A DNA stretch of 64,000 nt, taken from positions 1 through 64,000 of the forward strand of contig CAWITB010000002.1 of NCBI GenBank assembly GCA_963838885.1, in the 5' to 3' direction. Under the pieces are notes generated by a model. That model made no database searches. It worked only from the letters and a program-made list of their open reading frames with translations, and was not told where the DNA came from. Source of the stretch: JAICMB01 sp963838885 (lineage in GTDB: Bacteria > Acidobacteriota > Terriglobia > Bryobacterales > Bryobacteraceae). This document shows positions 34,440 to 43,394 of the stretch, piece by piece. A program made the position numbers and the translations under genes. How positions within the stretch are numbered: the first letter of the stretch is position 1; each line of letters opens with the position of its first letter.

Positions 34440-34751
34440 CGCGTAGTCTTGCGGCGGCCCCGGATTTGGGCCCTCCCTTTCCTGTGATTTCAATATCGCG
34501 CCCCAGCAACAACAGATAGCGAATTCAGCGCTCTATCGAGAAGCCCGAGAGCTTGCCCTGCTTGAGAGCAGAGATCTTCGGTTGATCGATTGCGAGAGCT
34601 GCCGCGGCTTGGATCTGTGTCATTCGCCGTCGCTGAATCTCCGCGATGATCTTCGTTGCCAGCTCGGCCTTCGCCAACAGATCATCTGCCTTTGGAGGTT
34701 CAGATCTGCGAAGACGTTCCCGGAACTCGGTGTTGATTCTCGATTACGCAT
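34440..34751 (-). pseudogene. XRE/HigA-type antitoxin relic
   Basis: From ATG 34751 the minus strand reads MRNRESTPSSGNVFADLNL, then after a one-base loss in a short C-run continues as PKADDLLAKAELATKIIAEI and an XRE helix-turn-helix (RRRMTQIQAAAALAIDQPKI). A TGA at 34527-34525 interrupts the end; beyond it the frame still reads IRYLLLLGRDIEI, the usual C-terminus. It lies 2 nt after the toxin remnant, the normal gene order. Confidence 0.6.
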
Positions 34752-34753
34752 CT

Positions 34754-35118
34754 TCAGTTTCCTCTCTTCCTGGCCAGCTTACGAGCAAGCTGGAGCCGCT
34801 GTCGGATCAGATCCAATTCTCCTTGCGGAGTCGCGCTTCCAGAAGTTGCCTTCTTCTGGAAAGCATAAAGCACGTAAACCGCTTCCCCAAAACTGTGCCA
34901 CGAACACGCACGATACGTCCCACCTGGATCGCCTGCGCGAACCTGCCAGACGGTTTCGGCAAAGCCGTGCAACATCCTCGCGCTTTCATGCTTCTGCCCA
35001 ATGTGCGCTTGGTACAACGCGAGAGCGAGCTTCTGTCGAACCAGGGCGTGAATCTCATCAGTTCAAGGGAGTCGGCGAGCCAAACCAACTTGCGCGGTTG
35101 CTCCGGCTTTTCCCACAC
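34754..35118 (-). pseudogene. Phage Gp49/HigB-type toxin relic
   Basis: Minus-strand frames assemble a Gp49-like toxin: RKLVWLADSLELM near the GTG at 35118, then VRQKLALALYQAHIGQKHES, MLHGFAETVWQVRAGD, TYRA, FGEAVYVLYAFQKK and a C-terminal ELDLIRQRLQLARKL. Three frame changes separate the pieces, including a lost G and an extra T that compensate each other around 34905-34925. Toxins of this group are RelE-fold mRNA interferases. The gene precedes an XRE antitoxin relic, so a whole HigBA-type module lies here in broken form. Confidence 0.62.
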
Positions 35119-35129
35119 TAAAGTCCTGC

Positions 35130-35145
35130 ATGCCAAAACTGGCAT
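35130..35145. promoter_or_regulatory. Palindrome ATGCCA-AAAC-TGGCAT upstream of the broken HigBA module
   Basis: A perfect 6-bp inverted repeat with a 4-base centre lies 12-27 bp upstream of the toxin start. The place and form match an autoregulatory operator of XRE antitoxins. Confidence 0.5.
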
Positions 35146-35190
35146 AAAACGGCGGAGCGATATGTCCAAAACCCGCGCTTGCACCCTCTT

Positions 35191-35236
35191 CCTGTCACGT
35201 CGGAGGTCGCGGGTTCGAGCCCCGTCGTCCCCGCCA
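35191..35236 (+). tRNA. tRNA-Asp 3' fragment (probable attachment-site scar)
   Basis: The 46 bases hold the anticodon loop CTGTCAC (GTC, aspartate), variable region, a complete T-arm with GGTTCGAGCC, the 3' acceptor strand CGTCCCC and an encoded CCA at 35234-35236. The 5' half is absent: no GGGGACG or D-arm precedes it. Half tRNAs of this kind are left by integrases that use the tRNA 3' end as attachment core. The intact gene was not found in this window. It should not be counted as functional. Confidence 0.72.
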
Positions 35237-35581
35237 TTTCTTTAAATTAGTTACAAGCCTTCATGATGGGTAGTTCCAGGCGCATTTCTCGAAATCCGCG
35301 ACCGAAGGCGTGGTTCCAGCGAAATCGTCAGGGATAGAGCGGCAGCAGCGCTAGAATCAACGGCTTCACAGAGAGCAGATGCAGTGGATGCGTAAAGACG
35401 CCGGGAAGATCATAGCGTCGAACGCGTCTGCAGCCTGCTATGAAATTTGTATGTGAACGATCCCGCGATGCCGTCGTTGCCCCTGTCATCGAGAAAGCGG
35501 AAAGCCGAGCTTCTGGCTAACCCATCGTGTGGTTGCGCACAAACGGGCCAGCCAAGCCAGTATCGCGCTAAAATTGCAGTA
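35237..35581. other. Intergenic region without a supported gene
   Basis: These 345 bp between the tRNA fragment and the DUF1549 gene contain short frames with no protein-like pattern. I see no hairpin with a T-run and no convincing promoter. The upstream extension of the DUF1549 frame (from 35447) lacks family similarity. Confidence 0.5.
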
Positions 35582-37573
35582 ATGCGGTTATCAGTTACCG
35601 CAATCCTTTTGCCGTGGATTGCGCCTGCCTTTGCGGCGTCCAATCCCGTCAGCTTCTCGAAGCAGGTCGAGCCGCTTCTCGAAGAGCGCTGCGGGATGTG
35701 CCACTCAGCCGATTCGCGGACCAGTAATTTCGAGGTGAGCAGCGTCGCGGCGCTGCTAAAGGGAGGCAAGAAAGCCGGGGGCGCGGTCATCCCGGGCAAC
35801 GCCGAGACGAGTCCGCTGCTGCAATATGTCACGGGCAAGCGGCAGCCGCAGATGCCCAAAGGCATGACGCCCTTGAGCGTCGCGGAAATCGCGACGATAC
35901 GCGATTGGATCGCGGCGGGCGCTGTGGACGACACGGCAGAAACAACCTCGGCCGTCCCAGCCGTGACCGGCCATCACCTGAGGAACTCCGACGCATTGTT
36001 GAACGCCGCTGTGTTCAGCGCCAACCCGGAGGAATTAATGATCCTGCGGCGGAGTGTGCGCCTGGCGTACGTGCCCAAGCCGTCCGAACCTCCCCGCGCG
36101 GATGCGGCCTATGCGAACCCGATCGATCAATTCATTCTCGCCAAGTGGCAGCAGGCCGGCCTCAAGGAAGCGACGAAACGGCCCGCTCTCTCGAGCGATG
36201 CCGAATTTCTGCGGCGCGTCTATCTGGACGTCATCGGCGTTATTCCAACGGTCGAGGAAGCGAAGCGCTTTTTGAACGATCCAGCGCCGGACAAACGCGT
36301 CAAATTGATCGATGCGCTGTTGGCGCGCAACGCCGATTATGCCGCCAACTGGACGCCGTTTTGGGAAGAGGCGCTGGCCAGCTCCGATACCGGCGTGGTG
36401 GGCGGGATCGTGCGCCACGGCGATTATCAGAAATGGATTTATCAGAGCTTCGTCTCGAACAAGCCGTACGACATCATGGCGGCGGAGTTGATCGATCCCA
36501 CGATGCCCGGCTATCAGAATCCGATCCCACAGAAAATGGATGGCGATTTTTTCGCATATCCCTCATTCGTTCTGAACGCCGATCATTTGCAGACGGTACA
36601 AACAGCCGCCAATACCGCCCAGGTCTTCCTCGGGACGGGCATGAAATGCGCCAGTTGTCATAACCATTTTCTGAATCGCGAATGGCCCCAGACGCGCTTC
36701 CTGGCATTCGCGAGTCTGTTCGCGAAGAAGGACCTGGAGGTGATCCGCTGCGAGGCGCGAACGGGAAAATTCGTGAAAGCGAAGTTTCCGTTCGATCTTC
36801 CCGATGCGCCCGCGAACGTGCCCGCCGACATCACATCGCGTCTGCACCGCGTGGCGCAGTTGCTGACCGATCCGACGGACGAGCGCTTCTCGAAAACGAT
36901 CGTCAACCGATTGTGGAAGCGCTATATGGGCCTGGGCCTGTTCGAGCCGGTGGACGATTTTCGCGCCGACCAGCCGCCCAGCCATCCCGAACTGCTCGAC
37001 TGGCTGGCGTACGATTTCATGCAGCACGGCTACGATTTGAAGCACACCGTCCGCTTGATCCTGACCAGCCGGACTTATCAGCTCCAGTACGATCCGAATC
37101 TGGAAGATCATTTCGATCTCGCGAAGCCGTCGGCGCCGCGATACTTCCGTTCGCCCTCATTGCGGCGGCTTACGGCGGAGCAACTGCTTGACAGCATTCA
37201 GGTAGCGGCGACGCAGCGGCTCGATCCGCGGGCGAGGACGTATTTGCAGCGCCAGTCGACGGATTTGACGCGCGCGCTGGGGCGACCGGCGGCGCGCAAC
37301 GAGGTCAGCACGGGGCGGCCGGACGATGTCGCGGTGGTACAGGCCTTGGAGCTTTTGAACGGACAGGAATTTCACGACCGCGTGTACGGCGCGGAGATTT
37401 TGAAACAGAATCCGACGGTGGAGCGGCTATACTGGGCCGTCTTCAGCCGCGCTCCCACATCGCAGGAATTGAAGCTGGGCGAGGATTTTCTGAACGGCAA
37501 TTCCGGCGCGGAAGCGCGTGGAGACATGCTGTGGGCTCTCTTTGCCAGTCCGGGATTTACTTACGTCAACTGA
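35582..37573 (+). CDS. DUF1549/DUF1553 protein with cytochrome c motif
   Basis: A protein of 663 residues: a signal peptide (about 1-18), then a planctomycete-type cytochrome c domain with Cys37, Cys40 and His41 (CGMCH), a DUF1549 domain (about 170-380) and a C-terminal DUF1553 domain. A second CxxCH (Cys356, Cys359, His360) is present. The family is abundant in planctomycetes and acidobacteria and is thought to act in extracytoplasmic redox or polymer degradation; no reaction is established. Heme would be attached by the Ccm system of this window. A DUF1501 gene follows 4 nt downstream, the usual pairing. Confidence 0.9.
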   Translation: MRLSVTAILLPWIAPAFAASNPVSFSKQVEPLLEERCGMCHSADSRTSNFEVSSVAALLKGGKKAGGAVIPGNAETSPLLQYVTGKRQPQMPKGMTPLSVAEIATIRDWIAAGAVDDTAETTSAVPAVTGHHLRNSDALLNAAVFSANPEELMILRRSVRLAYVPKPSEPPRADAAYANPIDQFILAKWQQAGLKEATKRPALSSDAEFLRRVYLDVIGVIPTVEEAKRFLNDPAPDKRVKLIDALLARNADYAANWTPFWEEALASSDTGVVGGIVRHGDYQKWIYQSFVSNKPYDIMAAELIDPTMPGYQNPIPQKMDGDFFAYPSFVLNADHLQTVQTAANTAQVFLGTGMKCASCHNHFLNREWPQTRFLAFASLFAKKDLEVIRCEARTGKFVKAKFPFDLPDAPANVPADITSRLHRVAQLLTDPTDERFSKTIVNRLWKRYMGLGLFEPVDDFRADQPPSHPELLDWLAYDFMQHGYDLKHTVRLILTSRTYQLQYDPNLEDHFDLAKPSAPRYFRSPSLRRLTAEQLLDSIQVAATQRLDPRARTYLQRQSTDLTRALGRPAARNEVSTGRPDDVAVVQALELLNGQEFHDRVYGAEILKQNPTVERLYWAVFSRAPTSQELKLGEDFLNGNSGAEARGDMLWALFASPGFTYVN

Positions 37574-37577
37574 GGTG

Positions 37578-39035
37578 ATGAAGATGCCGCTGAGCCGCCG
37601 TGAATTCATTGCCGCCGGAATCGCCGCTACGGAATTGGGGCGCGCCGGCGAGGCCCAGAAGAAGATCGCGCCGAAAGCCGATTCGATCATTTACATCTGG
37701 CTTCCCGGCGGGATGGCGCAGACCGACCTGTGGGATCCCAAGAAATTTACGCCCTATCAAGCCGGCATGAAAGGGAGCGAACTGCTGGGGACCTGCGACA
37801 AAATTCCCACCTCGGCCGATGGCATTTTTCTGGGCCAGGGACTCGAGAATATCGCGGGGGTGATGAACAAGGGCGCGATCCTGCGCACGCTGGCGAGCGA
37901 AACAAAATTCGGAGCTGTGCATTTGAAGGCGCAATATTACGCCAACACTGGGTACCTGTTCCCATCGGGCGTGAAGGCGCCGAGCATCGGCTCGATCGTC
38001 GGTCGCACGCTCGGACGGCGCAATCCGCGCATTCCCCCGTATATTTATATCGGCCGCGACGTCGATACCAGCGACGAAGAGAAGCTTTTCATCAGCGAAT
38101 ACATCGGGCCGGGCTTCTACGGCGTCAACTACGCGCCGTTCATGATTCCGGAGCCGTCCAAAGGTTTGTCGACGCTGAACGCGGCGGCGGGGATGAGCAT
38201 GGAGCGGCTCGACCGCAGGCAGAAATATCTGGAAACTGTGGCGGGGGTGTCGCAGAAAGAGCTGCTCGAAGCGGGCAAGGCGAGCGACTACATGAAGGTG
38301 ATGGAAGACGCGCGCGCCATGATGGATTCTCCGGTGAAGCGCGCCTTCGATTACGCCAAGGAAGAGAAGCCCGCGGTCGTGGCGGAGTACGAGCCGCAGA
38401 TCGGGGAAAAAGATTTGCTCGATCAGTCTTATTATTACGGGAGCCGCTTCGGCCATGGGCTACTGCTGGCGCGGCGATTGGTCGAAGCCGGGGCGCGGTT
38501 CATCCAGGTGGAGTATCAATACGGACCCTTCAAGGGGTTCGACATGCACGAGAGCGGGCAGCGGCGCATGGTCGAGATGAAGAAGCAGGTAGACAGGCCC
38601 ATCGCGCGGCTGATTAAGGATCTTGACGAACGCGGGCTGCTCGATCGCACGCTGGTCGTGATCGCATCGGAATTCGGGCGCACCATCGCTTCGGCGCCGG
38701 CGGCGGGCAAAGAACCCGACGGTTTCGCGGAGCGCAACACGGGCGAGAATCTTGTTGTCGAAAACGAAAAAATGTACGGGTTCCACGGCCACTTCAGCAG
38801 TTGCATGTCGATGCTGTTTTTCGGTGGAGGATTTAAGAAAGGCTTCGTTTACGGCAAGACGGCGGAGCGTCATCCGATGGAGCCGGTCGAGAATCCCGTC
38901 CCGCTGATCGACGCGTATGCAACGATTTTCAGGGCGTTGGGATTCGCGGCGGATACCAACTACGTCACGGAAGGCCGCCCGTTTTACGTGACCAATAATG
39001 GTAAAGGGAAAGCTGTAGAAGCGCTATTAGCTTAG
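37578..39035 (+). CDS. DUF1501 family exported protein (Tat-type leader)
   Basis: A protein of 485 residues with a twin-arginine leader (PLSRREFIAAG) and the DUF1501/sulfatase-like fold: SIIYIWLPGGMAQTDLWDPK near the N-terminus, GSRFGHGLLLARRLVEAGARF in the middle, and LVVIASEFGRT with FHGHFSSCMSMLFFGGG toward the C-terminus. ATG 37578 follows TGAGGTG. It forms an operon with the DUF1549 gene, and the pair is a hallmark of planctomycetes and acidobacteria. Substrate unknown. Confidence 0.88.
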   Translation: MKMPLSRREFIAAGIAATELGRAGEAQKKIAPKADSIIYIWLPGGMAQTDLWDPKKFTPYQAGMKGSELLGTCDKIPTSADGIFLGQGLENIAGVMNKGAILRTLASETKFGAVHLKAQYYANTGYLFPSGVKAPSIGSIVGRTLGRRNPRIPPYIYIGRDVDTSDEEKLFISEYIGPGFYGVNYAPFMIPEPSKGLSTLNAAAGMSMERLDRRQKYLETVAGVSQKELLEAGKASDYMKVMEDARAMMDSPVKRAFDYAKEEKPAVVAEYEPQIGEKDLLDQSYYYGSRFGHGLLLARRLVEAGARFIQVEYQYGPFKGFDMHESGQRRMVEMKKQVDRPIARLIKDLDERGLLDRTLVVIASEFGRTIASAPAAGKEPDGFAERNTGENLVVENEKMYGFHGHFSSCMSMLFFGGGFKKGFVYGKTAERHPMEPVENPVPLIDAYATIFRALGFAADTNYVTEGRPFYVTNNGKGKAVEALLA

Positions 39036-39110
39036 TTCAGCGGCAATTCACTGGTCCGCGGCGCCGCGAAACCACGCACGGCAACACGCACGCGGTTACG
39101 ATAGCAGGAG

Positions 39111-39944
39111 ATGACCACCCCTCCTTTGGCGGCAGAGCCTATCGAGCGCATCCAATGCCAGTGGTGCCAGAGCATGAATCCGAAAAACGCTCTGACGTGC
39201 CAAGCCTGCGGAGCGCCGCTCGACATCCGTAATCTCGTAAGCGAATCCGGGTGGCGGGAAGCGCCGCGCATCCGCGACATGACCGAGATTCATTTCAGCT
39301 CCAGCACCTGCCAGGTCGAAGGCGAGATCGTGCCGGTCGCCGAGATCAATCTCGGGGCGAATGACGCCATCTTTTTCGAGCATCACGTCATGCTGTGGAA
39401 GGACGAAGCGGTTGCGATGAACGTGATGCAACTTTCCGGCGGTCTCAAGCGGGCGTTCGCGGGCATGCCGTTCGTCATCAGCGTCGCGACCGGACCGGGC
39501 CGCATCGCCTTTTCGCGCGACGCTACGGGCGAGCTGGTGGTGCTGCCATTGCATCCGGGCATGGAGCTGGACGTCCGCGAGCACGCCTTTTTGCTGGCAT
39601 CGCATCAGATCAACTATTCGTTCGTGCGCATCAAAGGCCTGGCTAACATTCTCTTCGGAGGGCAGGGCATGTTCATGGACCGCTTCGTAACGGGCGGCGC
39701 GCAGGGGCTGGTTATTCTGCACGGTTATGGGAACGTTTTCGAGCGGGTGTTAAAGCCGGGCGAGAGCATCATGCTGGAGCCGGGCGCGTTTCTCTACAAG
39801 GATTCTTCCGTGACAATGCAGGTGGAGTTTCAACGCCTGGGCAGCGGATTTTTCGGCGGGACGAATATGAGCCTCGCGAAAATGACGGGGCCGGGTCGCG
39901 TGGGCATACAGTCGATGTACGTTCACCATCACACGTCTGATTGA
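39111..39944 (+). CDS. AIM24 family protein with N-terminal zinc ribbon
   Basis: A protein of 277 residues. A zinc ribbon with Cys16, Cys19, Cys30 and Cys33 precedes an AIM24 (TIGR00266-like) beta-helix domain (about 65-270), seen in LSGGLKRAFAGMPF, GPGRIAFSRDA and the LHPGMELDVREHAFL segment. AIM24 proteins are of unknown biochemical function in bacteria. No signal peptide is present. The next gene, a paralog with two zinc ribbons, starts 30 bp downstream. Confidence 0.82.
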   Translation: MTTPPLAAEPIERIQCQWCQSMNPKNALTCQACGAPLDIRNLVSESGWREAPRIRDMTEIHFSSSTCQVEGEIVPVAEINLGANDAIFFEHHVMLWKDEAVAMNVMQLSGGLKRAFAGMPFVISVATGPGRIAFSRDATGELVVLPLHPGMELDVREHAFLLASHQINYSFVRIKGLANILFGGQGMFMDRFVTGGAQGLVILHGYGNVFERVLKPGESIMLEPGAFLYKDSSVTMQVEFQRLGSGFFGGTNMSLAKMTGPGRVGIQSMYVHHHTSD

Positions 39945-39974
39945 GCAAGAGGGATTGAGCGAAAGGACGCACTA

Positions 39975-41120
39975 ATGTTTTGCACTAGTTGCGGAGCGCA
40001 AATTCCCGATGGCGCGAATTTTTGTGTCGCATGCGGGAGCGCGGCGAGGCCCGTCCCGCCGCCTCCGCCGCCACGGCCGCGGGCAGCCGAGCCGCCAGGC
40101 TATAGCGCGCCTGCTCCGTTGCCGAACGCGATGGAGGCCTCGCAAAGTGTGCCGCCGGCGTACGCGCCGGCCGCTCCCCAGCCGCACGCGACAAGCGCCT
40201 CTTCGAGCGAGACTCCGCGCGCCGCGGTTTCACAATGTCCCTGGTGCGGCGCCGCGCTCGATGCAACGCAGTCGAGCTGCCCTAAATGCGGCGCGGCGGT
40301 GAACACGCTTGGAAGCGTCGCTCCAAGCGGCGTGACGCGATCCGGCTGGTCGCAGCTACCGGGGCGGCGCGACATGGCCAAACTGCAGTTCGGCAATTCC
40401 TTCTGCCAGATTGAAGGCGCGTACGTTCCGGTTGCGGATTTCAACCTTGCGCTGGGCGACGGAATCTACTTTGCCCATCACGTTTTGCTGTGGAAGGACC
40501 CGCAGGTCAACATTACGACAATGGCCCTGAGCGGGGCCTGGAAACGCATGTTCGCGGGCATGCCGCTGATCATGACGCAAGCGCAAGGCCCGGGTCACAT
40601 CGCCTTTTCCCGTGACGCTCCGGGCGAAACCATCGCTCTTCCGATCCACCCTGGACAAGAGGTCGATGTCCGTGAGCACCTCTTTCTCACCGCGACGAGC
40701 AACGTGACCTACGATTGGTTCTCGACCAACATCTGGTTCCGCACGCGGAATGGCAACGACACCGAAACTCATTATCCTATCGGCATGTTCATGGACCGCT
40801 TCCGCGCGCAGGGGCCGCCTGGACTGTTGCTGCTTCATGCCGCCGGGAACGTCTTCGTGCGGCAGTTGGGCCCAGGACAAACGATTCTGGTCAAGCCGAC
40901 GGCGCTGATATTCAAGGATCCCGGCGTTCAGATGCAATTGCACATCGAGCAGCCCAACACTTTCGGTTTCAGCTTCGGTTGGGGATCATGGACCAACCGC
41001 TACATCTGGCTGCGGCTATCCGGTCCGGGCCGTGTGGCCGTGCAATCTGTTTTCGAGCGCATCGAGGCCGAATCGAGAAACATCTACGATCTCTCGTACG
41101 CGACGCAGGCGCAGTGGTAG
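39975..41120 (+). CDS. AIM24 family protein with two zinc ribbons and Pro-rich linker
   Basis: A protein of 381 residues and a paralog of the preceding gene. The first zinc ribbon (Cys3, Cys6, Cys17, Cys20) is followed by a proline/alanine-rich linker (25-80), a second ribbon (Cys88, Cys91, Cys102, Cys105) and an AIM24 domain (about 130-370) with LSGAWKRMFAGMPL, GPGHIAFSRDA and IHPGQEVDVREHLFL. The linker suggests a tethered regulator or adaptor. AGCGAAAGGA lies 9 bp before the ATG. It converges with the penicillin acylase gene. Confidence 0.82.
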   Translation: MFCTSCGAQIPDGANFCVACGSAARPVPPPPPPRPRAAEPPGYSAPAPLPNAMEASQSVPPAYAPAAPQPHATSASSSETPRAAVSQCPWCGAALDATQSSCPKCGAAVNTLGSVAPSGVTRSGWSQLPGRRDMAKLQFGNSFCQIEGAYVPVADFNLALGDGIYFAHHVLLWKDPQVNITTMALSGAWKRMFAGMPLIMTQAQGPGHIAFSRDAPGETIALPIHPGQEVDVREHLFLTATSNVTYDWFSTNIWFRTRNGNDTETHYPIGMFMDRFRAQGPPGLLLLHAAGNVFVRQLGPGQTILVKPTALIFKDPGVQMQLHIEQPNTFGFSFGWGSWTNRYIWLRLSGPGRVAVQSVFERIEAESRNIYDLSYATQAQW

Positions 41121-41123
41121 CCG

Positions 41124-43337
41124 CTACTTGGGATTGACCGTGAGGGTAGACTTCGCGTCCACGCGGTCGAATTGCATGGGGAAACTTGTGCCAGCGTAAT
41201 ATGCATTCCACTGGTCCTTATAATGACGCGAGAGGATCTGGCCCGATTCGCCGATGGTCAGGTTGTTCCACGAACCCTCCCAATTCGAAAGATCCGCGAT
41301 GAAGCGCATGGATGGTCCGAGCCGCGGCGTGGTCTGCTTCACCGTGGTTGACGATCCGCTCATCTCGACGGGTCCGATGTTAAAGAAGCTCCCCAGGACG
41401 GGGAGTGCGCCACCCACGGGTTGCTTGATCGTCAACTCGTTGTAGCGCCCCCACTGCCAACGCCGGGCGCTCTCTCCCTGTAGTTTCCTGCCGTCCTCAT
41501 AAGCGTCGGCGAGCGAGCGGCGCAGCATCTCGTCCATGTCTTTAAACCAGCCACTCCCGCCGTTCTCGACGATATTCTGGACCACCGCGGGGGCCATCTG
41601 GATCTCGTAACGATCGCCCTTGCCGGGCGATGCGGCATTCGCGATGACGCTGCGCAGCCGCAGGTAGACGAGTCTGGCGAGCAGCGGCGCGGCGAGGCTT
41701 TTTTCCATCTGGCCGTTCCAGCTTCGCAGGGTCTGGACGGCTTCTTTCAAGTCCGGGTCCTTCATCGGCTTACGATCCCAGGCGGCCACGACGCGGCGCG
41801 CGAGAAAACGGCAGAACCCGGAGTAAACGTCTTTCTCGACCGCCAGCATCGCCGCCGGCTTCCAGCCCGTGCGCGCCAGGAGAAGATCGCGAATCTGTCT
41901 AGAGCGGTAGGGCGGGGCGAAGTTGCCGCTGACGCGGTATGCGTAGCCCGGAGGAAACGGGTTCTGGTTCGCGGTCACGATCATGCCGTCGATTGGGTTA
42001 TAGAACGCCGGCAATTGATCGAAGGGAATGAAGCCGTCCCATTCGTAATCGCCGGAGCTGCCGTCCACAAGAACGTCGCCATTGAAGTTGTGCCGGACCG
42101 GCAGCAGTCCGGTGGCGTGGTATCCGATGTTGCCGTCCACATCCGCGTAGACGAAGTTCTGCCCCGGACCGGGAAACCGTTTGATCGCCGCGGTGAACTC
42201 GCCCCAGTTAACGGCGCGGTCGATATCGAGAAATGGGAACTGAAACGATCCCGGCTCGGCGGCGGTCCAGCGTAGCGACAAGTAGCGGCCGCGATCTGAA
42301 ACCATGATGGGACCGTGGCGCGTGACCCATTGATCGAACGGTTCACCGGCGCGCCCCTTCACCGCGATCACATCGTGTTCGAGACGCGCCTGTTCGAGCG
42401 CTCCGCGAAACAAATATCTGCCGGTGCGGGGATCGAACCTTTCGACGTAGAGATCCTCCACATCGAAGCCCAGGTTCGTCACGCCCCACGCGATCCGCCG
42501 GTTATGGCCGATAATCACGCAGGGTACGCCCGGCAGAGAGACACCCGTGACATCCAGGCCGGCGGCTTTCAGGTGGACTTGGTACCAGGTTGCTGGAGCG
42601 CTGTAATCGAGGTGCGGGTCATTTGCCAGAATCGGTTTTCCGCTCGCCGTACGCGCGCCGGAAATGGCCCAGGCATTCGATCCCGGCTGAATCTCACGGC
42701 CGCTTCGAGCGGGAAACAGAGCGTTGACTTTCGCGGCATCGCCGCCCGCCAGCAAATTCTGCTTCTGGATTTCGTCCGGCCACGTAGTCGTCAGGTTACG
42801 GTACATTTGCAGCCCGGCGAGGATGGAATCGACCTCGCTCCACGGCCGCGGCTGATACCCAAGAAGGGTGAATTCCAGGGGCAGATTCCCGCGATGCGTC
42901 TCGATGAAATAGTTGACGCCGCGTGCGTAGGCGGCCAGCACGGCGCGATCGGCCGCGGGCAGAGTGCGAGTCTGCTCTTCGGCCATGCGGCGCATGCGGA
43001 GACGCTTCGATTCGCGGTCCGCTTCAATGGTTGACGGGCCGATGACCTCGGACAGGTCGCCGGCCGCGAGGCGCCGCAGGGCATCCATTTGCCACAGCCG
43101 GTCCTGCGCCGTTACGAAGCCTTGCAGAAAGAGCGCATCCTCCCAACTCGCGGCCGTGATGTGGGGAACACCTAGCGCGTCGCGAACAACGGAGGCACGC
43201 CGCGAAATTGGCGCGGCGATGCTGCCCGATACCCGCGCCAGCGGACGCCATGCGATCCAATACACCACAAAAAGACCGCACAAGAGCAGAACCGCTATGC
43301 TCAAGTTGATGTATTTCAGAACTTTGCTGGAATGCAC
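41124..43337 (-). CDS. Penicillin acylase family (peptidase S45) amidase
   Basis: A protein of 737 residues with an N-terminal membrane/signal helix (about 8-30). The alpha chain, spacer and beta chain pattern is visible: the Ntn nucleophile Ser220 follows Gly219 in QPGSNAWAISG, and later beta-chain motifs are HGPIMVSD, LRWTAAEPG and VYADVDGNIGYHATGL. Autocleavage before Ser220 would make the mature heterodimer in the periplasm. The family includes acyl-homoserine-lactone and penicillin acylases; the substrate cannot be told. GTG 43337 is the start used, and no in-frame ATG precedes the helix. Confidence 0.92.
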   Translation of the reverse strand: MHSSKVLKYINLSIAVLLLCGLFVVYWIAWRPLARVSGSIAAPISRRASVVRDALGVPHITAASWEDALFLQGFVTAQDRLWQMDALRRLAAGDLSEVIGPSTIEADRESKRLRMRRMAEEQTRTLPAADRAVLAAYARGVNYFIETHRGNLPLEFTLLGYQPRPWSEVDSILAGLQMYRNLTTTWPDEIQKQNLLAGGDAAKVNALFPARSGREIQPGSNAWAISGARTASGKPILANDPHLDYSAPATWYQVHLKAAGLDVTGVSLPGVPCVIIGHNRRIAWGVTNLGFDVEDLYVERFDPRTGRYLFRGALEQARLEHDVIAVKGRAGEPFDQWVTRHGPIMVSDRGRYLSLRWTAAEPGSFQFPFLDIDRAVNWGEFTAAIKRFPGPGQNFVYADVDGNIGYHATGLLPVRHNFNGDVLVDGSSGDYEWDGFIPFDQLPAFYNPIDGMIVTANQNPFPPGYAYRVSGNFAPPYRSRQIRDLLLARTGWKPAAMLAVEKDVYSGFCRFLARRVVAAWDRKPMKDPDLKEAVQTLRSWNGQMEKSLAAPLLARLVYLRLRSVIANAASPGKGDRYEIQMAPAVVQNIVENGGSGWFKDMDEMLRRSLADAYEDGRKLQGESARRWQWGRYNELTIKQPVGGALPVLGSFFNIGPVEMSGSSTTVKQTTPRLGPSMRFIADLSNWEGSWNNLTIGESGQILSRHYKDQWNAYYAGTSFPMQFDRVDAKSTLTVNPK

Positions 43338-43394
43338 TCTCGAATGAATTCTAACCCATGCGATTTCACTGAACCGGCGCGCGACGCGCTCTAA

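Noticed and set aside
35160..35236. Complete tRNA-Asp gene
   Set aside because: The bases upstream of the anticodon loop cannot form an acceptor 5' strand or D-arm, so only a 3' half is present.
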